Positions 6,229 through 14,205 of a stretch of 14,205 nt of DNA are shown piece by piece. The stretch is taken from positions 1 to 14,205 of the forward strand of contig CAJLWO010000066.1 of NCBI GenBank assembly GCA_905210435.1, given 5' to 3'. The notes beneath the pieces were generated by a model. That model searched no databases. It was not told the DNA's origin and was given only the letters and a program-made list of their open reading frames with translations. Each line of letters starts with the position of its first letter. Positions within the stretch are counted from its first letter, which is position 1. The DNA comes from an uncultured Bacteroidales bacterium. GTDB taxonomy: Bacteria > Bacteroidota > Bacteroidia > Bacteroidales > Muribaculaceae. A program made the translations under genes and the position numbers.

Positions 6229-9200
6229 ATGAGAAAGTTATTACTATTTCTATGTCTGCTAATAGTGGGAATAACCGCTAAGGCAGGTCAGGTAGAGGTG
6301 TCGAGCTTTTCTGAGACAAGCGGAGATCTGGACACCAATATCTCCTATACTACGGCGAAAGGCGGTGGTACTTCTAATCCTGCGATAAATAGTAATGAGA
6401 TTCGTCTATATCAACCATCAAGTGGCAAGTATGGTGGATCTATTACTATTTCTGCAAAATCGGGAATCACGATTCAATCGGTAGAGATTGGCTCGTCAAT
6501 GGCAACAACTGTTGACTATACGATAGGTACAAGTTCAACTCATAGTGCAGATTATTCCATTGCTGCAAATGGGAAACTTTCTATTGATGTCAATGACAGT
6601 AAAGTCACTGTCTATTGTAAAGGCGCAAATAAAGATGCTCGACTTTATGTCAATTACTTGAAAGTTGTGTATGACGGTGGTACAGGGGGAGATATAACCG
6701 AATTGGTTGAACCTACGTTTACTATGGGTGGCAAGACTGTCAGCAAATCAGTAACTGTTGAAGCGGGGACTATTATTTCGGCGGGTTGCTCTACCGAAGG
6801 AGCAACCACGGTAATTACGGCTGACACAGAGGGCGCGTTTGAATATTCAAACGTTAATAACAGAGACGAGGTCTCTGTTATTAAATCCTGTATTCTTACT
6901 GCGACTTCGTCGCTTAATGGAACAGAAAAGACGGCCACATTAGAAGTTACAGTAAATACTACCCCCGGACCGACACCTTCGGGCGGCGATTTCGTGCTAC
7001 TGACCGATCTGAGCCAGTTGCAGGAAGGAATGGAAGTGATAATATCAGCAGTGCTCACCAATGATGCTAAAGCAGTAGGAGCAGTCAGCAACAAAAAATA
7101 TGCAGGCGTTGACATTACTCTCAGCGCCGATAAGCAACAGATAACGTATTATCCCACAACTGCCAAAGTATTTACTGTCAAAGGGAATGCAACTGCCGGT
7201 TGGCACTTTCAGTGTGATGCCGGATACCTTAACGGGACATCTTCATCAAGTACAGATGTAAGTTATGCTACCACGGAGACAAACAACAATCTTGTCAAGG
7301 TAACAGAGAAAACGGTAAACGCAAAAGACGGTTTGTATAAACTTGTATTCCAAGCATCGACAGGTAGGTTGCTATTGTGGAATGGCAGTGTTTTCGGCAA
7401 CTATGGGAATACCAATCTAAATAATTCTTCCTATACGTGTATAAGTATCTATTACAAGGAGGCTGCGACAGCGAAGCCGGTGTTCAGTGTCAGTCCGGCT
7501 GACGCTACTTTTGAGACGGGAAGTGACGGGGAGAATTATTATACCAATCCTATTGATGTCACTATTACATCGGCTACCGAGGGCGCTACGATACATTACA
7601 GTATCGACGGCGGTGATGAGAAAGAAGGACTAAGCCCATTCAAGTTGACGAAGCTGAAGACGTCGCAGGCAATTACGGCCTATGCTACCAGTGCCGACCT
7701 TGAAAAGAGCGATGTAGTGACTGAAAGCTATAAATTCCGGACGGCAACGCCTGTCATCACGTGTGATGACCCGACGGAGGCTCAGAGCAAGACGGTTACA
7801 ATAAGCTGCGCTACCAATGGGGCTACGATAGAGTATTCGATTGATGGCGGCACGACATGGAAGGATTATCCTGCCGACGGCATCGTGTTTGATGAGTCGG
7901 GCAAGACTGTCAATATCAAGGCACGTGCCAAGTCGGAACTTAGCGAGGGTTATACCGATGTGGTTGAATATCATGTGGCTATATATCCGGCGCTGAAGTG
8001 GCAGCCGTTTGAGTTGGTCACCGACATCACGAAGATTGTGCCGGGCGACGAGGTGATATTCGTGGCGAGCGATTACAATATTGCACTTGCTCCTTACGAA
8101 GGCAATGACGACAACTGCAAGAGCACTGAAATCACCAAGACGGGAGAGGCCGGCGAGACGGTGAATATTGATCCGTCGGCCGCCAATGTCGGTATATATA
8201 CCATAGAAAAGACCGACGACGGTAAATACAGATTCAAGGGCACTTTCACGGCCGGGTATCTGGCCGCAGTGGCAGGTGACGTGAACAAACTGCACTGCCA
8301 TGTTGAAATGCCGGCCGAACCGGTGCATGCCGACGAGGCCACGATAGTCATTGACCCGACAACGGGACATGCCACTATAACATTTGTCGGCGAGGGTGTG
8401 ACGCACAATGTGATGCGCTATCTTACAAGCGGCAAGCTGTTCAGCTGTTATGAACCGGACAATGCTTCATCGACATTAAAACCTGTCAGCATATACCGCC
8501 GCGGCGAGGCTGCCACGTATGCTCCGCGTCCTACGGCCACTCCGCAGGAGGGTGTGTATGAAGCGGGAGAAATCACGGAAGTGACACTGCAGTGCTTGGA
8601 TGCCGACGGCAATGCGGTGACTGACCCGTCGCTGAAGATATTCTATACAACCGACGGCAGCAATCCGCGCAAGGGTGGAATGCTTTACACCGGACCGATA
8701 CCCGTAGGCGACAACCTGACAGTCCGCGCCTACGCTACGATGGACGGATATTTTGACAGCCCGTCACTGATAGCGAGCTACGACATATTCACTCCCGGCA
8801 AGGAGTACCGCCGCGTGACGGCAGCCGAGATGCGCCACCTGTCGCCTGACGACGACATCATCGTATTGGGTTCGCCGAGCGACGAGGAAACGGTATATGC
8901 ATTGTCGCGCAACCAGGGTGGCGAGGGCAATTATGCCTACCGTGAGGCTGTAAGGCTTGACAACGTAGTGAAGAGCGACGGCCGCATAGTCATCAATAAG
9001 AAAGAGGTACAGGTGCTGACGCTGCTTGAGGGCGACGATTACTACGGCGGTTATGACTGGCGCCTGTATGCGTCGGGTTCGAGCATAGGAATCGACGGCA
9101 ACACCGACGGCTTCCTTCTTGCCGAAGGTAATGTCAATGCGCTGAAGACGATACGTATCGATACGCCGGCGAGCGACCGTTTGCCGAATGCCGATGTGCG

Positions 9201-12200
9201 TTTCCACAGCATTGCTGAAAGTGATTATGGCAATGAGTATGGCGGCGTGACGGTGCAGTTCGGTTCGCCCGACGGCCACGAAACGGACTATCCGAAGCTG
9301 ATGGCGCTGACGCGCACCGGAGCCGACAGCTACCGATTTGACGTGCGCAAGGAGGCCGATTTCACGGCAACGACACCGAGCAGCTGGTATGTGTCGATAT
9401 TCAAGGTGTTTGACCCGACGATGCTTTATGCACCGAGCTTCACCAATCTCGACAGCCGTGTCACTCCGGAAACGAAGATAGAGATTACCTCGCCAAACAC
9501 GGAGAATAATCCCGAGACCGAGATATGGTATTCGATGGACGGCGGCGCGACGTGGACGAAATATACCGAGGCGTTCGTTATCAGCGAAATAGGTACGTAT
9601 ACCATACAGGCGCGCACCCGTAATGCCAATCTTACAGGTGGCGATGCCGATGGCTACAGTGATATTGTGACACAGACCTATATCGTGACCGACAACGAGA
9701 TATTCGAGCTCGTGACCGACGCGAGCACGCTGAAGGAGAATGACCGCGTGATATTTGTCAATGCCATCAAGTTCCCGTATGGAGCCGAAGGGTCAAGCGG
9801 GTGGTATGCACCGACGACATTTGACTCGTCGAACGGACGTTTTGAGTCAACATCGGTTGATCCGGTCGACCCGAACGAGGCTATACCTATGCAGCTGACT
9901 GTACCCAGTGAATCGAACATACAGGTGTTCCGCTTAGAGTATGATACATCGGCAAAAGATAAGTCGCGTCCATGGTTGCTTTATGCCAACGGGCACAAAA
10001 AATACTTGCGCAGCGCGAAAGAGAAGAGTTTTGAATTGGTTGACCTTCCGAACGATGTGGATGCCCGTCAATATCTGAATGTCGGCTTTGAAATCGGAAT
10101 GGTAAATGACTTCAATGTTTACAATAAAAGCGGTAACAATTACAATACCGGCGCAAAGGGCAATGTAGAGCATAAACTCACTGCCACATTCAACGGTATT
10201 TCGATGAAGACGCATATACGTTTCAACCCGCAGGGAGGTGAACGTTTCCGCGGATATGATGTTGCCAATGACGGACAGAATACCTGGCCGACGCGTATAT
10301 ATCGTGCGGCGAAGAGGGTGCTGACACCTACTGTTACTGTTTATGACGCTACTGCGGAGGGAGACAAGGCATACGAGACTGAAATCGAGACGTTCAGCAA
10401 TGCAGTGCGTGTTGTCATCAAGCACAATCCGAATACCGACAAGGGTGCCGACCTGCTCTATTCGTGGTCGCAGACCAAAGAGAACGCGCCGGTGCTCAGC
10501 GAATATCTTGAGGCAGAACCTAAAGATGCCGCGGAGATACAGCTCAGGGTCGACGGCAACAGCATTGAGATATTCCGCAACGGTTCGTTCGGCAATATCG
10601 ACGGTCTTGCCACGATAGAGGGAAATCACGTGCTCCGCGCAGTGACTACTGACGGAATCAACACCAGTGCGTCGCTTCCGCGCATTATCAATTTCAAGTG
10701 CTCCAAGCCGGTGGTATCGAAAGGTACGGGCAACGCGGTGCAGGTGACCCGTCCGGGCGGCTACACGATAGGCGCACGTCTGTATTATTCATACGATGAC
10801 GAGCCTATTGTCGAGGATGAGGCCCACAGGCTGAACTATGCGTCCGGCTCGACGATGTTTGAGCAGATACCGTTTGACGGACATTCGAAAGTGAACGTAC
10901 AGGCAATGAAGGATGGCTATGAGCCGTCGGACATCGCGGTGTACACACCCTATACCTACGTGCCACGCGCCCATGCGGTGCAGCTGCTTGAACTTACCGA
11001 CGAGGGCAAGGCGGAATATGCGAAACTGCTTGGCAGCGACGCGGAAGGTTTCATAGATGAAACGCCGTGCTACGTGACAAACCGCACTGTAGAGACGGGA
11101 CAGTTCTATATCATAAAGGAGTCGGGCGACGAGCTGCTGATGACGCCGTGCACCGACAATGTGAAAGCCCGCGAGCTGAAGGACTACCGTCCGGCGAATA
11201 CGAACGCCGCAAAGGTCAATGTGAAGTGGACCACCGACTACTATGTGCATGTGGTTGACGAGGATGCTCTCCTGTCGGCCATAGGCGGAGCGGAGAAGCT
11301 GGGCAACGGCGACAATGCCGTGGACGACGGCGAGATTGTAGCCAAAATATTTGTCAACGGTTCGGCCGATGGAATCGGCACGAAGCGCAGTACGTTCATG
11401 CTCAACGGCGTCCCGAAGGTGTATCACGGCGCATTGCTGAAACGCCACGGTGCCATCGGTACGATAATGCTCAATTCGACCGTGGAATATACGGTGAAGG
11501 CCGAGGCGGGAGACGAGAACTACAGCGAGAGCGGCAGCGACCAGATAACTCCGCTGATACCGAGTGTGTACGGCGGCAGCTATGCCTACACTTACAGTCA
11601 GGAGCGGCAGGATCTCACACAGGACTATCCGACTGACTTCCTGAAGTTCAAGGTCGAATCGCGCGTGAAGATGAATGATGACGGCACTCCGGCTGAGAGC
11701 GAGGTTCTGATACCGACTCAGGAGGTCGACCCGCGTCATCTCGATGTGGCGATAACTTTCTTCCGCCCGAATGTCAGCGACGAGATACTGATGCGCAACG
11801 ATATCTACTACACCGTGCAGATAACGGGACGCGACAGCGATGTCGAGGGCAGCGGACTCTATGTGGACCGCGTGCAGGACAATATGCCCGACGGTCCGGA
11901 TACGGAGCTCCCGGAGTATTACCGGTTCACGGTAAAGGATGTGTCGCCGCGCGAGGATATATATCCGACACTCGAAGTGGTTTCGACGGAGTATGTCGAG
12001 AATTATACCGGCACCGAGAACTACGGCCGTTTCGTGTCGAACTACGGCGACAATCTCGTGGTTGAGGCGGCTAATTCGCCGATGCTCGGCCAGGGTTCCA
12101 TAAGCAAGATACATCTTGGCAAACTCGGCCCCGACGGAAGCGACCTCAGAGGCAATACCAACAGCAGCAGTAAGTTCGTATGGATGTACAAGGGTCACAA

Positions 12201-12957
12201 TGACCTGGTGCCTCCGTCCGACCTGGTGCATGACAATAATGACAATACGGAGGATGAAATCAGACTGGCGCCTGTGTATTACCATGTGGAGACATACTCG
12301 AGCCAGATGACGGACTATGCGTCGTATGAGTATCTCGTGAAGCATGTGGCAGGGCATAACGAAAGCGACACAGAGGCGCTGAAGTTTGCCCCCGACGGTT
12401 CGTTTATCACGGATGACGAGGTAGACCCGCTGCTCGGCACATATATTGCCGGTGATTTCGCGGCATATACTGATATTATAGTATCATTTACTCCGGTATA
12501 TGTGTTCAGCCATGATCCGAATGGCACGCCTGAGGGTGACGGCAGTTCGGTGATAGCACAGCTTGACAAGGTGCAGTCGATTAAGTCGGGGGTAGCGGCG
12601 GCAACGCGCCTTGCCTCACCCCGCAGAAGCGCAGTGAAGGACGATATGACACTCGGCAGCGCGAAGGCGGCTCCGGTGCTCGGCGAACAGCGACCGATGC
12701 GTCACTATGGCCTGACTGACATGAATGCTGACAATATAACCGACCTTACGGGTGCGGACGCGGCATTTGATGTCGTCACGGGCAATCCGCTGACACGCCA
12801 GCTCGGCGATGAAGAGGTGACGGGAGTGGAGAATGTCGCAATAGATAATGACGCTGATGTGGAGTATTATAATCTCCAGGGTGTAAGAGTAATCAACCCG
12901 GGACACGGCGTTTATATAGAGCGTCGCGGCAACAGGGCGACGAAAGTGATTAAATAA
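6229..12957 (+). CDS. Giant secreted modular protein with chitobiase-C-like repeats and sorting-like tail
   Basis: A 2242-residue exported protein of unknown role. Signal peptide 1-19 (AKA-GQ). A beta-rich N-terminal domain (about 20-148) precedes alternating modules. 'FELVTD'-type modules begin at 255 (FVLLTDLSQL), 594 (FELVTDITKI), 860 (YRRVTAAEM) and 1159 (FELVTDASTL). Chitobiase-C/Ig-like repeats lie at about 418-504 (ATIHYSIDGG), 505-587 (ATIEYSIDGG), 765-858 (IFYTTDGSNPR) and 1068-1158 (EIWYSMDGG), with weaker ones at about 1364-1490 and 1493-1584. From 1590 to 2160 I recognise no family. D2164-N2166-D2168 resembles a degenerate EF-hand/dockerin loop. Residues 2212-2242 (YYNLQGVRV...TKVIK) match the C-terminal tail common on Bacteroidales exported proteins, akin to type IX sorting tails. 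No catalytic motif is seen, so an adhesin or glycan-binding role is inference. Base composition changes near 7470: the 5' part is AT-rich, the rest GC-rich. Monocistronic, with own promoter and terminator. Confidence 0.9.
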   Translation: MRKLLLFLCLLIVGITAKAGQVEVSSFSETSGDLDTNISYTTAKGGGTSNPAINSNEIRLYQPSSGKYGGSITISAKSGITIQSVEIGSSMATTVDYTIGTSSTHSADYSIAANGKLSIDVNDSKVTVYCKGANKDARLYVNYLKVVYDGGTGGDITELVEPTFTMGGKTVSKSVTVEAGTIISAGCSTEGATTVITADTEGAFEYSNVNNRDEVSVIKSCILTATSSLNGTEKTATLEVTVNTTPGPTPSGGDFVLLTDLSQLQEGMEVIISAVLTNDAKAVGAVSNKKYAGVDITLSADKQQITYYPTTAKVFTVKGNATAGWHFQCDAGYLNGTSSSSTDVSYATTETNNNLVKVTEKTVNAKDGLYKLVFQASTGRLLLWNGSVFGNYGNTNLNNSSYTCISIYYKEAATAKPVFSVSPADATFETGSDGENYYTNPIDVTITSATEGATIHYSIDGGDEKEGLSPFKLTKLKTSQAITAYATSADLEKSDVVTESYKFRTATPVITCDDPTEAQSKTVTISCATNGATIEYSIDGGTTWKDYPADGIVFDESGKTVNIKARAKSELSEGYTDVVEYHVAIYPALKWQPFELVTDITKIVPGDEVIFVASDYNIALAPYEGNDDNCKSTEITKTGEAGETVNIDPSAANVGIYTIEKTDDGKYRFKGTFTAGYLAAVAGDVNKLHCHVEMPAEPVHADEATIVIDPTTGHATITFVGEGVTHNVMRYLTSGKLFSCYEPDNASSTLKPVSIYRRGEAATYAPRPTATPQEGVYEAGEITEVTLQCLDADGNAVTDPSLKIFYTTDGSNPRKGGMLYTGPIPVGDNLTVRAYATMDGYFDSPSLIASYDIFTPGKEYRRVTAAEMRHLSPDDDIIVLGSPSDEETVYALSRNQGGEGNYAYREAVRLDNVVKSDGRIVINKKEVQVLTLLEGDDYYGGYDWRLYASGSSIGIDGNTDGFLLAEGNVNALKTIRIDTPASDRLPNADVRFHSIAESDYGNEYGGVTVQFGSPDGHETDYPKLMALTRTGADSYRFDVRKEADFTATTPSSWYVSIFKVFDPTMLYAPSFTNLDSRVTPETKIEITSPNTENNPETEIWYSMDGGATWTKYTEAFVISEIGTYTIQARTRNANLTGGDADGYSDIVTQTYIVTDNEIFELVTDASTLKENDRVIFVNAIKFPYGAEGSSGWYAPTTFDSSNGRFESTSVDPVDPNEAIPMQLTVPSESNIQVFRLEYDTSAKDKSRPWLLYANGHKKYLRSAKEKSFELVDLPNDVDARQYLNVGFEIGMVNDFNVYNKSGNNYNTGAKGNVEHKLTATFNGISMKTHIRFNPQGGERFRGYDVANDGQNTWPTRIYRAAKRVLTPTVTVYDATAEGDKAYETEIETFSNAVRVVIKHNPNTDKGADLLYSWSQTKENAPVLSEYLEAEPKDAAEIQLRVDGNSIEIFRNGSFGNIDGLATIEGNHVLRAVTTDGINTSASLPRIINFKCSKPVVSKGTGNAVQVTRPGGYTIGARLYYSYDDEPIVEDEAHRLNYASGSTMFEQIPFDGHSKVNVQAMKDGYEPSDIAVYTPYTYVPRAHAVQLLELTDEGKAEYAKLLGSDAEGFIDETPCYVTNRTVETGQFYIIKESGDELLMTPCTDNVKARELKDYRPANTNAAKVNVKWTTDYYVHVVDEDALLSAIGGAEKLGNGDNAVDDGEIVAKIFVNGSADGIGTKRSTFMLNGVPKVYHGALLKRHGAIGTIMLNSTVEYTVKAEAGDENYSESGSDQITPLIPSVYGGSYAYTYSQERQDLTQDYPTDFLKFKVESRVKMNDDGTPAESEVLIPTQEVDPRHLDVAITFFRPNVSDEILMRNDIYYTVQITGRDSDVEGSGLYVDRVQDNMPDGPDTELPEYYRFTVKDVSPREDIYPTLEVVSTEYVENYTGTENYGRFVSNYGDNLVVEAANSPMLGQGSISKIHLGKLGPDGSDLRGNTNSSSKFVWMYKGHNDLVPPSDLVHDNNDNTEDEIRLAPVYYHVETYSSQMTDYASYEYLVKHVAGHNESDTEALKFAPDGSFITDDEVDPLLGTYIAGDFAAYTDIIVSFTPVYVFSHDPNGTPEGDGSSVIAQLDKVQSIKSGVAAATRLASPRRSAVKDDMTLGSAKAAPVLGEQRPMRHYGLTDMNADNITDLTGADAAFDVVTGNPLTRQLGDEEVTGVENVAIDNDADVEYYNLQGVRVINPGHGVYIERRGNRATKVIK

Positions 12958-12960
12958 GTG

Positions 12961-12989
12961 AAAAGGGAGCCGAAAGGCTCCCTTTTTTT
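12961..12989 (+). terminator. Intrinsic terminator of the giant gene
   Basis: AAAAGGGAGCC (12961-12971), a GAAA tetraloop (12972-12975), and GGCTCCCTTTT (12976-12986) form an 11-bp stem, with seven T in a row at 12983-12989. It begins 4 bases after the TAA stop. Confidence 0.95.
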
Positions 12990-13010
12990 AATTCATAATT
13001 CTTAATTTGC
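12990..13010. repeat. Short 7-bp array, AATTCAT type
   Basis: Three 7-mers: AATTCAT, AATTCTT, AATTTGC, directly after the terminator. The first unit with its flank is the reverse complement of the AATTATG unit found at 13114, so it is inverted relative to the array at 13100-13134. Confidence 0.65.
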
Positions 13011-13012
13011 CT

Positions 13013-13056
13013 GTCGGACGAGTCGGACAGGTCAGACGGTGTCGGACGGTGTCGGG
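13013..13056. repeat. 9/10-bp array, GTCNGACNN type
   Basis: GTCGGACGA, GTCGGACAG, then GTCAGACGGT and GTCGGACGGT (one base longer) and a truncated GTCGGG. The central base is G or A while the GTC and GAC arms are unchanged in every full unit. Confidence 0.88.
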
Positions 13057-13099
13057 AATTTGTGAATTTATGTCATTGCGTTAGCGCTTGGGCAGCAAT

Positions 13100-13134
13100 A
13101 ATTGTGAATTGTGAATTATGAATTGTGAATTGAC
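13100..13134. repeat. 7-bp array, AATTGTG type, by the M48 stop
   Basis: Five 7-mers: AATTGTG, AATTGTG, AATTATG, AATTGTG, AATTGAC, ending 8 bases before the M48 stop codon. The closing AATTGAC is shared with the array at 3047-3088, which also abuts a minus-strand stop codon. Confidence 0.9.
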
Positions 13135-13142
13135 TAAGTGAA

Positions 13143-13931
13143 TTATTTTGTAAAGCCGTCGGCGGCACAGCGCTGCTGCATGTTTTTGATGCGGGCGGCG
13201 GTGTCGGGATGGTCGGAGAAGGCGTTGGCGAGGGAGCCGGTGGCGCGGTTGGACTGCTGCTCGAGTGCCTGCATTTTCTCGAATGCGAGGACCATCGCGT
13301 AGGGGTTTTTGCCAGATGCCTTGAGGAAGTCGTAGCCGTAGTTGTCGGCCTCGGTCTCCTGTTTGCGTGAGTATTTTGCCGATACGAGAGTCTGAGCGAG
13401 TTGTCCGAGCTGGCTGTCGGTCAGGGCGGCCGCAGTGGTGCTTGTCGAGCCTACGGCATCGGCGAGGGCGCTGTTGAGCAGAGCCTGCTTGAAGGCGTCC
13501 TTGGAGTCTTCGTTGGCTACGTGGCCTATCTCGTGGCCTATGATGCCGAGGAGCTCGTCGTCGGTCATCATGTCCATGATGCCGGTGTAGACGCGTACGC
13601 TACCGTCGGCGCAGGCGAAGGCGTTGATGTCGTCGGTGATGTAGACCTTGAAGTTGAGCGGTGTGCCGTTGACCGATTTGAGGTTCTGGGTCAGGCGGTT
13701 GAGACGCTTGGTATACTGGCTCGAGGCGGGGGCTATTTTATTTTCGGCGTCCATCTTTGCTACGGCCTGACTGACGTATTGCTGCACCTGGGCGTTGGAG
13801 AGCGATATCGCCTGGGTGCTTTTTTCGAGAGCCGAGCCGAGTCGGGTCATGTCGACGTTGCGCATGGATGAGCATGATACCGCAGCCATCGCTATGGCTG
13901 CGAGGAGGGGAAGTGAAAGTTTTTTATTCAT
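13143..13931 (-). CDS. M48-family metallopeptidase lipoprotein (LoiP/YggG-like)
   Basis: A 262-residue zinc metalloprotease anchored to the envelope. The N-terminus MNKKLSLPLLAAIAMAAVSC carries a lipobox (AVSC, lipidated C20). The M48 site is complete: HEIGH at 133-137 (zinc ligands H133 and H137, catalytic E134) and the third ligand E194 in QETEADNYG. FACADGSVRVYTGIMD (105-120) and SDHPDTAARI (239-248) are also typical of the LoiP/BepA-like branch, which handles misfolded outer-membrane proteins (family knowledge). There are no TPR repeats, so it is closer to LoiP than to BepA. The frame is open to 14081, but the ATG at 13931 gives the lipoprotein signal directly, and the upstream part lies in a hairpin-rich leader. 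It is convergent with the giant gene and has its own promoter. Confidence 0.92.
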   Translation of the reverse strand: MNKKLSLPLLAAIAMAAVSCSSMRNVDMTRLGSALEKSTQAISLSNAQVQQYVSQAVAKMDAENKIAPASSQYTKRLNRLTQNLKSVNGTPLNFKVYITDDINAFACADGSVRVYTGIMDMMTDDELLGIIGHEIGHVANEDSKDAFKQALLNSALADAVGSTSTTAAALTDSQLGQLAQTLVSAKYSRKQETEADNYGYDFLKASGKNPYAMVLAFEKMQALEQQSNRATGSLANAFSDHPDTAARIKNMQQRCAADGFTK

Positions 13932-13961
13932 AATATAATGGTTTTGAGTATTTTCCCATTT

Positions 13962-14052
13962 CCGCGGCTGATTATCGCCTTTGGCGCTTTGCTCTGCAAA
14001 GAAACCGCGGCTGCTATTCTGGCGGAGTCGGCGGCTGCACCGGGGTGCAGCC
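13962..14052. repeat. Hairpin-rich leader of the M48 gene
   Basis: Several short perfect stems follow each other: CGCC-TTT-GGCG (13976-13986), CTTTGC-TCT-GCAAAG (13987-14001), and GGCTGCAC with GTGCAGCC (14033-14052, 4-base loop). CCGCGG at 13962-13967 can pair with CCGCGG at 14005-14010 around the first two. The piece AAACCGCGGCTGCTATT (14002-14018) resembles the right half of the REP-like hairpin at 3003. This whole stretch would be in the roughly 140-base 5' leader. Confidence 0.55.
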
Positions 14053-14077
14053 CTATGGCGTGGGGGAGCTTTGCGGG

Positions 14078-14109
14078 GCAAAGGTACAAAAAAGTGAATA
14101 TAATTCAGG
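14078..14109 (-). promoter_or_regulatory. M48 gene promoter, Bacteroidetes type
   Basis: On the minus strand TACCTTTG (14079-14086) followed by C is an exact -7 box, preceded by GT and a run of six T, a common look of promoters in this phylum. A weak -33 element CCTG (14106-14109) stands 19 bases upstream. CTTTGC-GGG-GCAAAG (14069-14083) overlaps the -7 box and could be an operator (inference). Confidence 0.7.
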
Positions 14110-14147
14110 GATATTTCCCGAATATACCTATTTACGTTGAATGGAGC

Positions 14148-14205
14148 GGGGGCGTCTCGCCCCCGTGGTAACTTTCAGTGAATAAAATAATACCACGGGG
14201 GCGAG
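14148..14205. repeat. Three-armed inverted repeat at the right edge
   Basis: Positions 14156-14170 and 14191-14205 are perfectly complementary over 15 bp (CTCGCCCCCGTGGTA against its complement) with a 20-base spacer; the repeat may go on past the window. A second stem, GGGGGCG-TCT-CGCCCCC (14148-14164), uses part of the same arm, so the two folds exclude each other. No gene is seen from 13932 to the window end. Confidence 0.75.

Noticed and set aside
10789..12357. Long minus-strand open frame (522 codons) opposite the giant gene
   Set aside because: His/Arg/Val-rich translation without motifs, a shadow of the GC-rich + strand gene whose frame is unbroken.
13932..14081. 50-residue upstream start for the M48 gene
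   Set aside because: Arg/Pro-rich sequence with no homology, lying in the hairpin leader; it would bury the lipoprotein signal.

Overview
The window reads as chromosomal DNA of a Bacteroidales bacterium, most likely a moderately GC-rich gut lineage such as Muribaculaceae (family assignment is inference). Supporting signs are Bacteroidetes-type promoters (a -7 box of the form TAnnTTTG with a weak TTTG-like box 19-20 bases upstream), mostly absent Shine-Dalgarno sequences, a giant secreted protein built of chitobiase-C-terminal-like and 'FELVTD' modules ending in a YYNLQGVRV...TKVIK tail, and Bacteroidales-like versions of HflX and dGTPase.

Layout. 1-255: no gene, but a near-perfect hairpin, a 9-bp tandem repeat and a three-armed inverted repeat. 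256-1428 (+): iron-dependent alcohol dehydrogenase. 1617-2861 (-): TPM-domain membrane protein with two added zinc ribbons and a glycine-rich tail, convergent with the dehydrogenase. 3089-4420 (-): HD-domain dGTPase. 4596-5828 (-): ribosome-associated GTPase HflX with a good promoter. 5829-6228: divergent regulatory region holding promoters in both directions and a perfect stem-loop in the leader of the next gene. 6229-12957 (+): a 2242-residue secreted modular protein, closed by a textbook intrinsic terminator. 13143-13931 (-): M48 metallopeptidase lipoprotein with a strong-looking promoter and a hairpin-rich leader. The window ends inside a perfect 15-bp inverted repeat.

The genes look like a housekeeping set (dNTP control, ribosome rescue, redox, envelope proteolysis) plus one large surface protein. 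I see no defence system, CRISPR array, prophage, transposase or RNA gene. The unusual part is between the genes. Nearly every intergenic gap carries short-period arrays of two kinds: 7-mers anchored on AATT, and 9-mers anchored on GTC (GTCNNTAAG or the palindromic GTCNGACNN). In three gaps these are arranged the same way: 7-mers, 9-mers, a unique spacer, 7-mers. The TPM gene is bracketed by two copies of one variant 7-mer array that form a perfect 34-bp inverted repeat. This composite intergenic architecture is the strongest candidate for something undescribed in the window.
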